Shown: in pieces, positions 1 to 6,524 of the stretch | Numbering within the stretch: position 1 is the first letter of the stretch | Layout of the letters: each line of letters begins with the position of its first letter | Assembly (NCBI GenBank): GCA_947591565.1 | Contig: CANQDH010000050.1 | Span: forward strand, 1-7,290 | Reading direction: 5' to 3' | DNA from: an uncultured Bacilli bacterium | GTDB lineage: Bacteria; Bacillota_I; Bacilli_A; RF39; UBA660 | Length of the DNA: 7,290 nt | Translations under genes and position numbers: made by a program | Notes under the pieces: model-generated | Told to the model about the DNA's origin: nothing | The model's input: the letters and a program-made list of their open reading frames with translations, nothing else | The model's database searches: none

Positions 1-443
1 AAGTTATGTTGTTTACTATAAAGTGTATAAGATGTAGTGGTTATATCTTTATGAGTCCTATGATAAAAATTGTTTATGCTTATTAATGTTGCCTTTATAT
101 CATCATTATAATTTTCGCCCTTATCATATCCTGTTCCTGCTTTTCGGTATAAATATTTACGTGATTTTATCTGTGATGATTTACTATAATATCCATTCAT
201 CTCAATAATAACATTTTCTTTTGTTTGAGGATTATATAAAACTAAATCCATTCGGTAATCTTTAACTTTACTTCCGGTATTTGCTTCATTATCGACTAGG
301 ATAAAGTTAGATAAATCAATATGACATTTATCATATATGATTTCTTCAAGCCATTTCCTAGTTTTCTCATTTTTAAAAAGGTATTTAAATGTTGTATCTC
401 TATTAAGAGAGATAAAGTCTAATTTTTTCTTTAAAGCGTTCAT
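1..443 (-). CDS. PD-(D/E)XK nuclease family protein (Rpn/transposase-associated type), 3' end missing
   Basis: My own translation from ATG 443 down to the left edge stays open for 147 codons, so the C-terminus lies outside the window. The start is set by AGGAGGA at 451-457, seven bases before the ATG; the other ATG at 447 is in a different, unproductive frame. The protein begins MNALKKKLDFISLNRDTTFK, followed by an FKYLF segment as in the N-termini of Rpn/PDDEXK_2 proteins. The core reads RMDLVLYNPQTKENVIIEMN, giving a D66...E81-x-N83 arrangement that matches the D...E-x-Q nuclease core of this family with Asn replacing the usual Gln. Family members are DNA endonucleases linked to recombination or annotated as transposases, often in multiple copies in gut Firmicutes. 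Known: the fold and metal-dependent DNA cleavage. Inferred: activity of this copy. The gene is monocistronic as far as can be seen, and no convincing promoter was found upstream. Confidence 0.75.
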   Translation of the reverse strand, partial: MNALKKKLDFISLNRDTTFKYLFKNEKTRKWLEEIIYDKCHIDLSNFILVDNEANTGSKVKDYRMDLVLYNPQTKENVIIEMNGYYSKSSQIKSRKYLYRKAGTGYDKGENYNDDIKATLISINNFYHRTHKDITTTSYTLYSKQHN

Positions 444-586
444 TCATTTTTCCTCCTCTTCTAAAAAAAGCTTTTTGAATATTAGCCTCTACTATAATTA
501 TTCGAGGAAAAATTGAAGAATACCCCTAAATTTTGGAAAAAAAGTGAAAAAAGTTTAAAAAAAGCTGTTTTTTTATAAAAATATTT

Positions 587-611
587 AAAAAAGACAGTTA
601 TGACAACTGTC
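587..611 (-). terminator. Intrinsic terminator of the SASP gene
   Basis: A perfect 7-bp stem, GACAGTT (593-599) with AACTGTC (605-611), encloses a 5-base loop. On the minus strand it is followed by six U residues (587-592). It begins 10 bases after the SASP stop codon. It would also stop any transcript reading through from thiI, which has no visible terminator of its own. Confidence 0.85.
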
Positions 612-621
612 CATTCTTTAT

Positions 622-831
622 TTATTTAGCTTGGTAATTAGATCCTCCTAAGTGTTGTTCACCCATTTGAACTAATCTCTTAGTGATTTCACCACCAACT
701 GAACCATTTGCTCTTGAAGTAGCATCAGGACCCATTTTAACACCTAATTCATTTGCTATTTCATATTTCATTTGTTCAATAGCTTGTTTAGCTCCTGGTA
801 CAACTAATTTGCTCATTGATTTGTTATTCAT
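622..831 (-). CDS. Alpha/beta-type small acid-soluble spore protein (69 aa)
   Basis: SASPs of this type coat DNA in the dormant forespore, force it towards an A-like form, protect it from UV and chemicals, and are degraded at germination to supply amino acids. Both family signatures are visible. The segment KYEIANELG (residues 22-30) contains the germination protease (GPR) recognition site. The DNA-binding signature runs from R40 to V54, around GSVGGEITKRLV. The length, 69 residues, is typical. The start is ATG 831, because AGGAGGTG at 838-845 sits six bases upstream. An upstream ATG at 885 in the same frame would read through that SD and the probable promoter, so the longer 87-residue form is an artefact. 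The gene stands alone, with its own terminator. The mother gene name (ssp series) cannot be assigned. The presence of this gene is direct evidence of a sporulating lineage. Confidence 0.95.
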   Translation of the reverse strand: MNNKSMSKLVVPGAKQAIEQMKYEIANELGVKMGPDATSRANGSVGGEITKRLVQMGEQHLGGSNYQAK

Positions 832-837
832 TTGTTT

Positions 838-858
838 CACCTCCTGTACATTAATATG
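838..858 (-). promoter_or_regulatory. Probable sporulation -10 element plus perfect SD of the SASP gene
   Basis: CATATTA (852-858) matches the CATnnTA -10 consensus of the forespore sigma factor sigma-G, known to transcribe ssp genes in Bacillus. It is followed six bases later by AGGAGGTG (838-845), an eight-base match to the anti-SD. No convincing -35 is present: TGTATG at 879-884 is about 20 bases away, longer than usual. If this -10 is used, the leader is only about 15 bases. The -10 and SD are seen directly; sigma-G dependence is inferred. Confidence 0.4.
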
Positions 859-911
859 ATGTGTACAAAAAGGGAAAACATACATTTCTTTATATGGTAA
901 TTTTTGGATAA

Positions 912-2087
912 TTATAATATATCATTATATTCTTTTTTGGATATATTTATAACCTGTATATTATTAACGCATTCATCAACTAACGTTTCATAATCAAACC
1001 TTTTTTCATATTCTAGGCACTTACTTAATTCAGGATTAATAACAGGATGTTTAGGTACAAATACTGTACAACAATCTTCATATGGTAGAATACTTGTTTC
1101 ATAAGTACCAATTTTTTTAGCTATATCAATAATTTCAAGTTTATCCATACAACAAACAGGTCTAATAATAGGATAACTTGTAACATCGTTAATACATATC
1201 ATACTAGATAATGTTTGACTTGCTACTTGTCCAACACTTTCACCATTTATAATAGCTTTAAAAGCATTTTTCTTAGCGTATTTTTCGGCTATACGATACA
1301 TCATTCGTCGCATAATGGTTATAATATAATTATCAGGTACATTTCTATATATTGCTTCTTGTAAGTCTGTAAAGGGCACAATATGAAGTTTAAAAAGACC
1401 AGAATATTCATTAAGTATTTTTCCTAAATTTATGACTTTTTCTTTAGCTTCATTACTTGTATGAGGTGGTGATTCAAAATAAAGACCACTTACATTTATA
1501 CCTCTTTTCATGGCAAGAAAACCTGCAACAGGACTATCTATACCACCACTTAGCATAAGCAAGCCTTTACCTTGCACTCCAACAGGATAACCACCTGCAC
1601 CCTTATATTCATTTAAATAAATATATGTAAAATCATCTCTTATTTCAATATTTACAAAAATATCTGGGTGATGGACATCAACCGTTTTTTCCATTCTCTT
1701 TAAAACATATCCGCCTAGTTCTCTATTTACTTCTGGTGATGTTAGATAAAAGTTTTTATTTGATCTATTTGTTTCAATTTTGAAAGTTTTAAAATCTTTA
1801 TTTTTTAAAATAGATACAATTTTTTCACCTATTTCATCAATATTATTATTAACTTTATCACATATTACTATACTATGAATACCAAAGATTTTTTGCAGTT
1901 TTAAAATTATTTCATCCATTTTATTTTCGTCTATTTCAATAAACATGCGAACTCTCGTTTTAATTATTTTAAAGTCATAGTCTTTTAAAATTTTACTTAT
2001 ATTTGTGCATAACATATTTATAAATAGATTACGATTATCTTTTTTGGTTGTCAATTCACCATATTTTATTAATAATAATTTTTTCAT
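912..2087 (-). CDS. thiI: ThiI, tRNA 4-thiouridine synthetase, rhodanese-less form
   Basis: ThiI adenylates U8 of tRNA and transfers sulfur to make s4U; in some organisms it also supplies sulfur for the thiamine thiazole. The order is an N-terminal ferredoxin-like region, a THUMP RNA-binding domain (about residues 58-163) and a PP-loop ATPase domain with SGGIDSPVAGF starting at residue 180. GESVGQVASQTL (282-293) and the family segment PYEDCCTVFVPKHP carry conserved residues; the second Cys of CC (about 340) probably corresponds to the acceptor Cys344 of E. coli. The protein ends after 391 residues without the C-terminal rhodanese domain, as in Bacillus. Start choice: ATG 2087 lies seven bases after AGGTG (2095-2099). 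ATG 2090, overlapping the NUDIX stop as TGATG, is the alternative, and TTG 2093 is unlikely. Coupled translation with the upstream NUDIX gene is expected. No cysteine desulfurase is adjacent. Confidence 0.95.
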   Translation of the reverse strand: MKKLLLIKYGELTTKKDNRNLFINMLCTNISKILKDYDFKIIKTRVRMFIEIDENKMDEIILKLQKIFGIHSIVICDKVNNNIDEIGEKIVSILKNKDFKTFKIETNRSNKNFYLTSPEVNRELGGYVLKRMEKTVDVHHPDIFVNIEIRDDFTYIYLNEYKGAGGYPVGVQGKGLLMLSGGIDSPVAGFLAMKRGINVSGLYFESPPHTSNEAKEKVINLGKILNEYSGLFKLHIVPFTDLQEAIYRNVPDNYIITIMRRMMYRIAEKYAKKNAFKAIINGESVGQVASQTLSSMICINDVTSYPIIRPVCCMDKLEIIDIAKKIGTYETSILPYEDCCTVFVPKHPVINPELSKCLEYEKRFDYETLVDECVNNIQVINISKKEYNDIL

Positions 2088-2089
2088 CA

Positions 2090-2629
2090 TCAATCACCTA
2101 TATTTTGTTTTAAATAAGCAAATAGTTTAGCATGTTCTTCTGAAAAAGGAACGTAACTTGGATCTTTAGACAATAATTTTTGTTCTAATTCTTTATAAGG
2201 AATAAATTTTATATCTGATAACTCTTCTCTTTGTATTTTCGTTTTTTCAATATCTAAATCATATTTAAATAAGTAAACATCATCATGAACATGTAAATAA
2301 ATATTTTCATATGGTTGAACTCTTTTAATAGTAAAAAGGAGCGTTAAATCACTATCTTGCACATCAAGATTTATTTCTTCTTTAATTTCTCTTATAGCAG
2401 CCATAAGACTACTTTCTCCAGCCATAACATGTCCCGCAATAGATATAGCCCATAGATTAGGAAAAGTCTGTTTATTTTTAGCTCTTTTTTGAATTAATAA
2501 CTCACCCTTAGAATTGATAAGCCAAATATGAACAGTTCTATGCCAGTTTCCATTTTTATAAATAAGTCCTCTATTACGTACAATTCCTGTTTTATGTCCA
2601 TTTTCATCTAAAACATCTATAAATTCCAT
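2090..2629 (-). CDS. NUDIX hydrolase (IPP-isomerase/YfcD-like group)
   Basis: This 179-residue protein should hydrolyse a nucleoside diphosphate linked to another moiety, using Mg2+ bound by the NUDIX helix. The box lies at residues 66-88: G66, E72, then R80-E81-I82-K83-E84-E85, followed by I-N-L. All catalytic glutamates are present, but the Gly near the end of the consensus GX5EX7REUXEEXGU is Asn87. The N-terminal FIDVLDENGHKTG and the WHRTVHIWLIN segment resemble the YfcD/isopentenyl diphosphate isomerase-like branch, which has no firmly established substrate. Start ATG 2629 has AGAGGTG (2634-2640) four bases upstream. It is the first gene of an operon with thiI, and its TGA overlaps the next ATG by one base. 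The substrate is unknown, and any link to tRNA thiolation is only suggested by the coupling. Confidence 0.9.
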   Translation of the reverse strand: MEFIDVLDENGHKTGIVRNRGLIYKNGNWHRTVHIWLINSKGELLIQKRAKNKQTFPNLWAISIAGHVMAGESSLMAAIREIKEEINLDVQDSDLTLLFTIKRVQPYENIYLHVHDDVYLFKYDLDIEKTKIQREELSDIKFIPYKELEQKLLSKDPSYVPFSEEHAKLFAYLKQNIGD

Positions 2630-2653
2630 TGTGCACCTCTTTATTCCATTAAT

Positions 2654-2682
2654 AGTATACCATTTTTAGTTCAAAAAGCCAA
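2654..2682 (-). promoter_or_regulatory. Extended -10 promoter of the NUDIX-thiI operon
   Basis: On the minus strand TTGGCT (2677-2682) is followed after 17 bases by TATACT (2654-2659), which is preceded by TGG, giving an extended -10 (TGn). The -35 matches consensus at four of six positions and the -10 at five of six. The start of transcription would fall near 2647, about 18 bases before the NUDIX ATG. Confidence 0.65.
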
Positions 2683-2760
2683 ACAACTTATCATTTTTTT
2701 TGAAAATTTAAAGATTTAGAAATAGACTTTCAAAACAATTTATGTTTATTAGGCGTCTTT

Positions 2761-2802
2761 GTTGCCGAAAGGTTGCCGAAAGGTTGCCGAAAAGTTGCCG
2801 AA
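2761..2802 (+). repeat. Four tandem 11-bp repeats (GTTGCCGAAAG) upstream of the AlbA_2 gene
   Basis: The copies start at 2761, 2772, 2783 and 2794. The first two are identical; the third ends in A instead of G, and the fourth is complete only for its first nine bases. The unit is much richer in G and C than its surroundings. The array ends four bases before the -35 box at 2807. Eleven is not a multiple of three, so the repeat is conserved as DNA and not as a peptide. One unit equals about one helical turn, so the copies face the same side of the DNA, as in an operator array. Function is inferred. Confidence 0.9.
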
Positions 2803-2806
2803 TCAA

Positions 2807-2835
2807 TTGATAATGAAAAAAAATAAGTATATAAT
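2807..2835 (+). promoter_or_regulatory. Near-consensus sigma-A promoter of the AlbA_2 regulator
   Basis: TTGATA (2807-2812), a 17-base spacer and a perfect TATAAT (2830-2835) form a strong promoter. Transcription should begin near 2842, right at the SD AGAGGTG (2842-2848). This excludes translation from the TTG at 2759, which lies upstream of the promoter. Confidence 0.85.
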
Positions 2836-2854
2836 ATTACTAGAGGTGATAAGT

Positions 2855-4150
2855 ATGTTTATAGAAAATGAATATGTAGAATTAAAAAGTGAATTAACAA
2901 AAGAAATAAAAAAAGAAATTGTTGCTTTTGCGAATTCTAAGGGTGGTACAATTTATATTGGTGTAAATGATGATGGAACAATCAAGGGATTAAAAAATAT
3001 TAGTAAAGATATTGAAGCACTAAGTAGCATGATTCGTGAAGGCATAAAATCTGATTTATCATTATACACTAATATAGAAACTAGCAAATACGATGAGAAA
3101 GATATTATAGTATTAAAAATAATGAATGCACCAAATAAGCCATACTATTTAGCCGATAAAGGAATAAAATCTAGTGGAGTGTTCTTTAGACATGGAAATG
3201 TTTCTGCGCCTGCATCTGATGAAATGATTAAAAGTTTAATAAAGGAAAATCATGATTCATTTGAAAGTGAAATATCCAGTAATCAAAACTTGCACTTTAC
3301 CTATTTAAAAAACGCTTTTCAAGATAAAGATATAGTTTTCAATGAAAATAAGTATAAAACATTAAATTTATTAAATGAAGATAATTATTACACTAATTTA
3401 GCGCTACTTTTATCAGATGAATGTCCCTTTTCCATAAAGTGTGCCATTTTTGACGGAAATAATAAAATTACTTTTAAAGATAGAAAAGAATTTAGTGGTT
3501 CCCTCATTAAACAACTTGAAGATACACTAGAATACTTAAATTTAGTTAATAGAATAAGTGGAAAAATTATAAATTATCAGAGAGTTGATACTCGTGATTA
3601 TCCCGAATATGCAATTAGAGAAACAATTTTAAATGCCATTATCCATAGAAACTACAATTTTTCTGGAAGTATCCTCATATCAGTTTTTGACAATAGAATA
3701 GAAGTCGTTTCTTTAGGAGGATTAATGTCTGGAATTACTATTAACGATATACTTTCTGGCATTTCTCAGCCTCGAAACACAAATCTTGCCAATATTTTCT
3801 ATAGATTAAAATATGTTGAAAGTTATGGAACAGGAATTGGTCGTATGATTGATATTTATAACGAATTTAATTTGAAACCAGAATTTAGTATTAGTGATAA
3901 TTCTTTTAAAGTAATACTACCAAATGTAAACTATAAAGAAGAAGCTAAAGACATATTTATAGATGATAAAACACAAAAAGAAAAAATTATTGACTATTTA
4001 AAAGAATACGGAAAAATAAAAAGAGAAACGATTGATAAATTATTTAATGTATCTTCTGCTAGATCAAAAATCATTTTATCTGAATTATTAAACGAAAAGA
4101 TTATAAAAAAAGTTGGTATTGGAAAAAATATATATTATATATTAAAATAA
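2855..4150 (+). CDS. AlbA_2 (Schlafen-like) ATP-binding regulator with C-terminal winged helix
   Basis: The protein (431 aa) has three parts. The AlbA_2/Schlafen-type putative DNA-binding domain covers about residues 5-125, with YVELKSEL and IVAFANSKGGTIYIGV as hallmarks. A GHKL-like ATPase domain (HATPase_c_4 type) covers about 245-358, with an N-box ETILNAIIHRNY (256-267 region), DNRIEVVSLGGL, and a SYGTGIGRM motif (323-331). A small winged helix-turn-helix occupies about 373-431. Proteins of this layout are usually annotated as transcriptional regulators or RecG-like ATP-binding proteins, and their targets are mostly unknown. The start is ATG 2855: AGAGGTG lies six bases upstream and the promoter ends at 2835. 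The extension from TTG 2759 only translates the tandem repeats. It is monocistronic, divergent from the NUDIX operon, and closed by its own terminator. Autoregulation through the repeats is a reasonable inference. Confidence 0.88.
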   Translation: MFIENEYVELKSELTKEIKKEIVAFANSKGGTIYIGVNDDGTIKGLKNISKDIEALSSMIREGIKSDLSLYTNIETSKYDEKDIIVLKIMNAPNKPYYLADKGIKSSGVFFRHGNVSAPASDEMIKSLIKENHDSFESEISSNQNLHFTYLKNAFQDKDIVFNENKYKTLNLLNEDNYYTNLALLLSDECPFSIKCAIFDGNNKITFKDRKEFSGSLIKQLEDTLEYLNLVNRISGKIINYQRVDTRDYPEYAIRETILNAIIHRNYNFSGSILISVFDNRIEVVSLGGLMSGITINDILSGISQPRNTNLANIFYRLKYVESYGTGIGRMIDIYNEFNLKPEFSISDNSFKVILPNVNYKEEAKDIFIDDKTQKEKIIDYLKEYGKIKRETIDKLFNVSSARSKIILSELLNEKIIKKVGIGKNIYYILK

Positions 4151-4189
4151 TATTAATATATATAGACAGTCAAATTTTATATAAACTTT

Positions 4190-4217
4190 AAAAGTACATC
4201 ATTTTATGTACTTTTTT
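4190..4217 (+). terminator. Intrinsic terminator of the AlbA_2 gene
   Basis: A perfect 10-bp stem (4190-4199 with 4206-4215) has a six-base loop. The T run 4212-4217 forms the end of the stem and the start of the U tract, followed by CTT. It lies 40 bases after the stop codon. On the minus strand the U tract is shorter, so it is at best a weak backup terminator for ezrA. Confidence 0.8.
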
Positions 4218-4245
4218 CTTACAATTTTTTCAAATTTCCAATATT

Positions 4246-4273
4246 AAAAAGTCAGCTAGATAAATCTACTGAC
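4246..4273 (-). terminator. Intrinsic terminator of ezrA
   Basis: The outer stem GTCAG (4251-4255) with CTGAC (4269-4273) and the inner stem TAGAT (4257-4261) with ATCTA (4264-4268) are separated by one bulged base (4256). On the minus strand five U residues follow (4246-4250). The hairpin starts 13 bases after the ezrA stop. Confidence 0.75.
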
Positions 4274-4285
4274 CTAAATAATATA

Positions 4286-6013
4286 TTAATTATTTTGACT
4301 TTTTTCACCATATATTTTTAAAAGTCTATCATAAATACCAGGTTCTACTTTATTAAGAGAATTGATAGATAATTCAAGTGAAGCTTGATACTCACCCTTG
4401 TTAAATAAAACTTCAGATGCAAGTAAATTTTTGTTTAAATCATCACTCATGCTACGATATCTATTGCCATAAACAATAGCCATTTCAGCAAACATGGCTG
4501 TTTTAAGCATTTCATTTGTTTTACTATATAGTTTTAGAACTAAATCACGAGCTGTATCAACTCTTGTGTTTAATACTTCAATCGTAATAGGTTTTTTTTC
4601 AAGTTCGTTAATTATTTCTTTTATAGCGGCTTGAGCTTCTTTTAATTCAATAATATAATTTTTTGTTATCGTTGGTAAATTATATTCGCGAAGTTTATTT
4701 TTAGATTGCCTTAATATTTGTTTTACTTCTTCTAATTGTTGACGAGCACGTATTTCGTCATCACGCATACTACCAATCGATTCAAGCATGTTATCTAGTC
4801 TTTCTTCATCATTTGCAAGTTTAATAGATAAATTATCAATTTCTTTGGTAATTTTAGAATAAGCAAATGTATTATTAGAAATATGATTTTTAAGAGTTTG
4901 ATAATCTTCATTTAACGTTTTTACTTCATCTTTAATATTATTTAACTCTATGATATCTTCATCAGATAAATTATATAATTTTTTAATATCATCAAGTTTA
5001 CTAAATATATCTGTTAAAAGAGTATTTGTTTTATCAAGGCGTTTAACAAATTCTCGGTCACTTACTTCGTAGTTTTCACGTTTGACTTTTTCTTTGTCAA
5101 AATCTTCAAATAATTTATCAAAATATTCAACTAATACTTTTAAATCAAATAGACTATCCTCTAAATTTAATATTTTGCATCTATCTAAAATATCATTTAT
5201 TTTTTTATTGGCTTCTTCAATATTGTATTCAACATTTAAATAATCAAGAGGATATCCTTTTTCAACCATTTGTTTATATGTATTTTCAATATCATGTATC
5301 TTATTAGGAAGTACAGATGTTGCTGTTAAAAGAATGGTTGGCATTTCATCTATAACTACTTTCATATGATTAAGCATTTCATCAATAGAACTTATTAATG
5401 GAGCTGCTTCATTGTAAGCATTATTATCCATAATAGTTTCAAAATCTTCAAACCTTTTAGCAATGTTTTCAAATTGAAGCGTAACAATATTTTTAAATTC
5501 CCCAAAGTCATTTTGTGATTCCATAAATTGTTGATATAATTCCCTATATTTAGCCTTTAATCCTGTTATAACAGTTCTATTTTGTTCTTCACTAGATGTA
5601 AGAGCTTTTATCTCATTTAGAAGAAATTCTGAACTTGTTCGAACTTTGTATATTTCCATTTCTAGTTTGGCAATTTTATACATAGCACCTTTATAATCCA
5701 TTTGTGATAAAGCATAATCAGCATCTAAAAGCATGTTAGTTATTTTCGGAATATGATTGCTTTTAATTGTTTCTAAGCGTTCTTTCCATTCATCATACAT
5801 GACACTTATTTTTTCGTTTTTAGAATAGTTTTCTAACTTAGATAACTCCGTCATAATAGGCATACCATCTATTTCGTTCTTTTCAATTTCAAGATTATCC
5901 AGTGTTTTCTTTATTTTTTTATTCTTTTTATTTTGAATAATGGAGAGAACTACACCAACAGTAATACTTGTGAATATAAAGACAGTAACAACGATTAATA
6001 TAACTCCATCCAT
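4286..6013 (-). CDS. ezrA: EzrA, septation ring formation regulator
   Basis: EzrA is a membrane-anchored spectrin-like protein of low-GC Gram-positives that binds FtsZ, prevents extra Z rings at the poles and helps recruit division and cell-wall proteins to midcell. This 575-residue protein has the usual length (about 560-575). An N-terminal membrane segment (about residues 3-26, MDGVILIVVTVFIFTS onwards) is followed by a very basic stretch (NKKNKKIKK), giving an outside N-terminus and a cytoplasmic body. The rest is almost wholly charged, helical and coiled-coil-like. The C-terminal signature is clear: AEMAIVYGNRYRSMSDDL (from 509), with YGNRYR at 515-520 in the QNR-patch region, then LFNKGEYQASLELSINSLNKVEPG. 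Start ATG 6013 has AGGTG (6021-6025) seven bases upstream. It stands alone between its own terminator and the terminator of the next gene, so it is probably monocistronic. Confidence 0.95.
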   Translation of the reverse strand: MDGVILIVVTVFIFTSITVGVVLSIIQNKKNKKIKKTLDNLEIEKNEIDGMPIMTELSKLENYSKNEKISVMYDEWKERLETIKSNHIPKITNMLLDADYALSQMDYKGAMYKIAKLEMEIYKVRTSSEFLLNEIKALTSSEEQNRTVITGLKAKYRELYQQFMESQNDFGEFKNIVTLQFENIAKRFEDFETIMDNNAYNEAAPLISSIDEMLNHMKVVIDEMPTILLTATSVLPNKIHDIENTYKQMVEKGYPLDYLNVEYNIEEANKKINDILDRCKILNLEDSLFDLKVLVEYFDKLFEDFDKEKVKRENYEVSDREFVKRLDKTNTLLTDIFSKLDDIKKLYNLSDEDIIELNNIKDEVKTLNEDYQTLKNHISNNTFAYSKITKEIDNLSIKLANDEERLDNMLESIGSMRDDEIRARQQLEEVKQILRQSKNKLREYNLPTITKNYIIELKEAQAAIKEIINELEKKPITIEVLNTRVDTARDLVLKLYSKTNEMLKTAMFAEMAIVYGNRYRSMSDDLNKNLLASEVLFNKGEYQASLELSINSLNKVEPGIYDRLLKIYGEKSQNN

Positions 6014-6033
6014 ATACTCTCACCTCTATTATA

Positions 6034-6042
6034 ATCATATCA
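6034..6042 (-). promoter_or_regulatory. Possible extended -10 promoter of ezrA
   Basis: TGATATGAT (6034-6042) fits the TGnTATAAT extended -10 pattern and would start transcription near 6027, at the SD AGAGGTG (6021-6027). A second hexamer, TATAAT (6028-6033), lies directly against the SD and would put the start inside it, so it is less likely. There is no good -35. Confidence 0.4.
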
Positions 6043-6080
6043 CAAATTTCGACTTTTTTAGCATTTTTTTATAAAATTTC

Positions 6081-6102
6081 AAAAAAAAAGACATAAAGTC
6101 TT
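6081..6102 (-). terminator. Probable intrinsic terminator of the two-TM pilin-like gene
   Basis: A short 5-bp stem AAGAC (6088-6092) with GTCTT (6098-6102) and a five-base loop is followed on the minus strand by seven U residues (6081-6087). The stem is short, but the U tract is long and the position, 14 bases after the stop at 6117, is right. Confidence 0.6.
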
Positions 6103-6116
6103 ATTTTAAGTATAAA

Positions 6117-6497
6117 TTATTTTCCTGTAGTACAATTATCACTATTTGGGCCACTAATAAAACATTCTACACAGTTCCATACATTACCGCCGCCCTCTGT
6201 TTTATCTAAATCTGCACTAGCAAAACCAAATATAAATTTAACAAGTGCGAAAATTAAAAAGACAATAATAGCAACAACAGCTTTTCTTAATAAACCACTT
6301 TGAGCCTTCTTTATTTCATCTTCTTTTGATGAAGTAAGTGCTTTAGCTAAATCAATCATACCAAACACAATAAGCATAATTGGTACAAGAATTAGAATAG
6401 CTAAATAAAGATAATGGACAATACTTAATATTGCACCAGGAACTTCAGCTCCAATTGCCTCTTTGCACGCATCTAATACATTAAATAAATCTACCAT
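6117..6497 (-). CDS. Small two-helix membrane protein, VirB2/TrbC (T4SS pilin)-like architecture
   Basis: The 126-residue product has two hydrophobic helices (about 24-48 and 73-93) joined by a short charged loop, SSKEDEIKKAQSGLLRK. This order of amphipathic N-terminus, helix, polar loop with basic end, helix is the layout of VirB2/TrbC and the pilin-like proteins annotated in mycoplasma and Firmicute conjugation loci. No cleavable signal peptide is evident. The C-terminal tail, after SADLDKTEGGG, carries WNCVEC (107-112) and a further Cys at 122; with Cys11 this makes four cysteines, possibly disulfides if the tail is outside. ATG 6497 has GGGAGGTT (6503-6510) seven bases from the SD core. 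It has a perfect consensus promoter of its own and a terminator. The upstream neighbour is a ParA/TadZ-like ATPase. The pilin assignment rests on architecture only; a holin-like or unrelated two-TM protein is possible. Confidence 0.6.
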   Translation of the reverse strand: MVDLFNVLDACKEAIGAEVPGAILSIVHYLYLAILILVPIMLIVFGMIDLAKALTSSKEDEIKKAQSGLLRKAVVAIIVFLIFALVKFIFGFASADLDKTEGGGNVWNCVECFISGPNSDNCTTGK

Positions 6498-6524
6498 AGT
6501 TTAACCTCCCAAACTAACAATATC

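Noticed and set aside
464..520. Sigma-A promoter for the PD-(D/E)XK gene (TATAGT at 491-496) and the AAAAAGCTTTTT palindrome near 465-476
   Set aside because: No acceptable -35 lies 16-18 bases upstream of TATAGT, and the A/T palindrome has no loop and is expected by chance in such AT-rich DNA.
832..885. Eighteen-residue N-terminal extension of the SASP from ATG 885
   Set aside because: It would read through the perfect SD and the probable -10, and adds residues not seen in SASPs; ATG 831 gives the usual length.
846..911. Terminator for thiI
   Set aside because: No stable hairpin with a U tract was found on the minus strand; transcripts may run on to the SASP terminator at 587-611.
2761..2802. 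CRISPR or iteron-type replication array
   Set aside because: The repeats are directly contiguous without spacers, only four copies of 11 bp, with no cas or rep genes nearby; promoter-proximal operator is the better fit.
2759..2854. N-terminal extension of the AlbA_2 protein from TTG 2759
   Set aside because: The extension translates the 11-bp DNA repeats in rotating frames and contains the -35 and -10 boxes. ATG 2855 has an ideal SD and begins exactly at the AlbA_2 domain.
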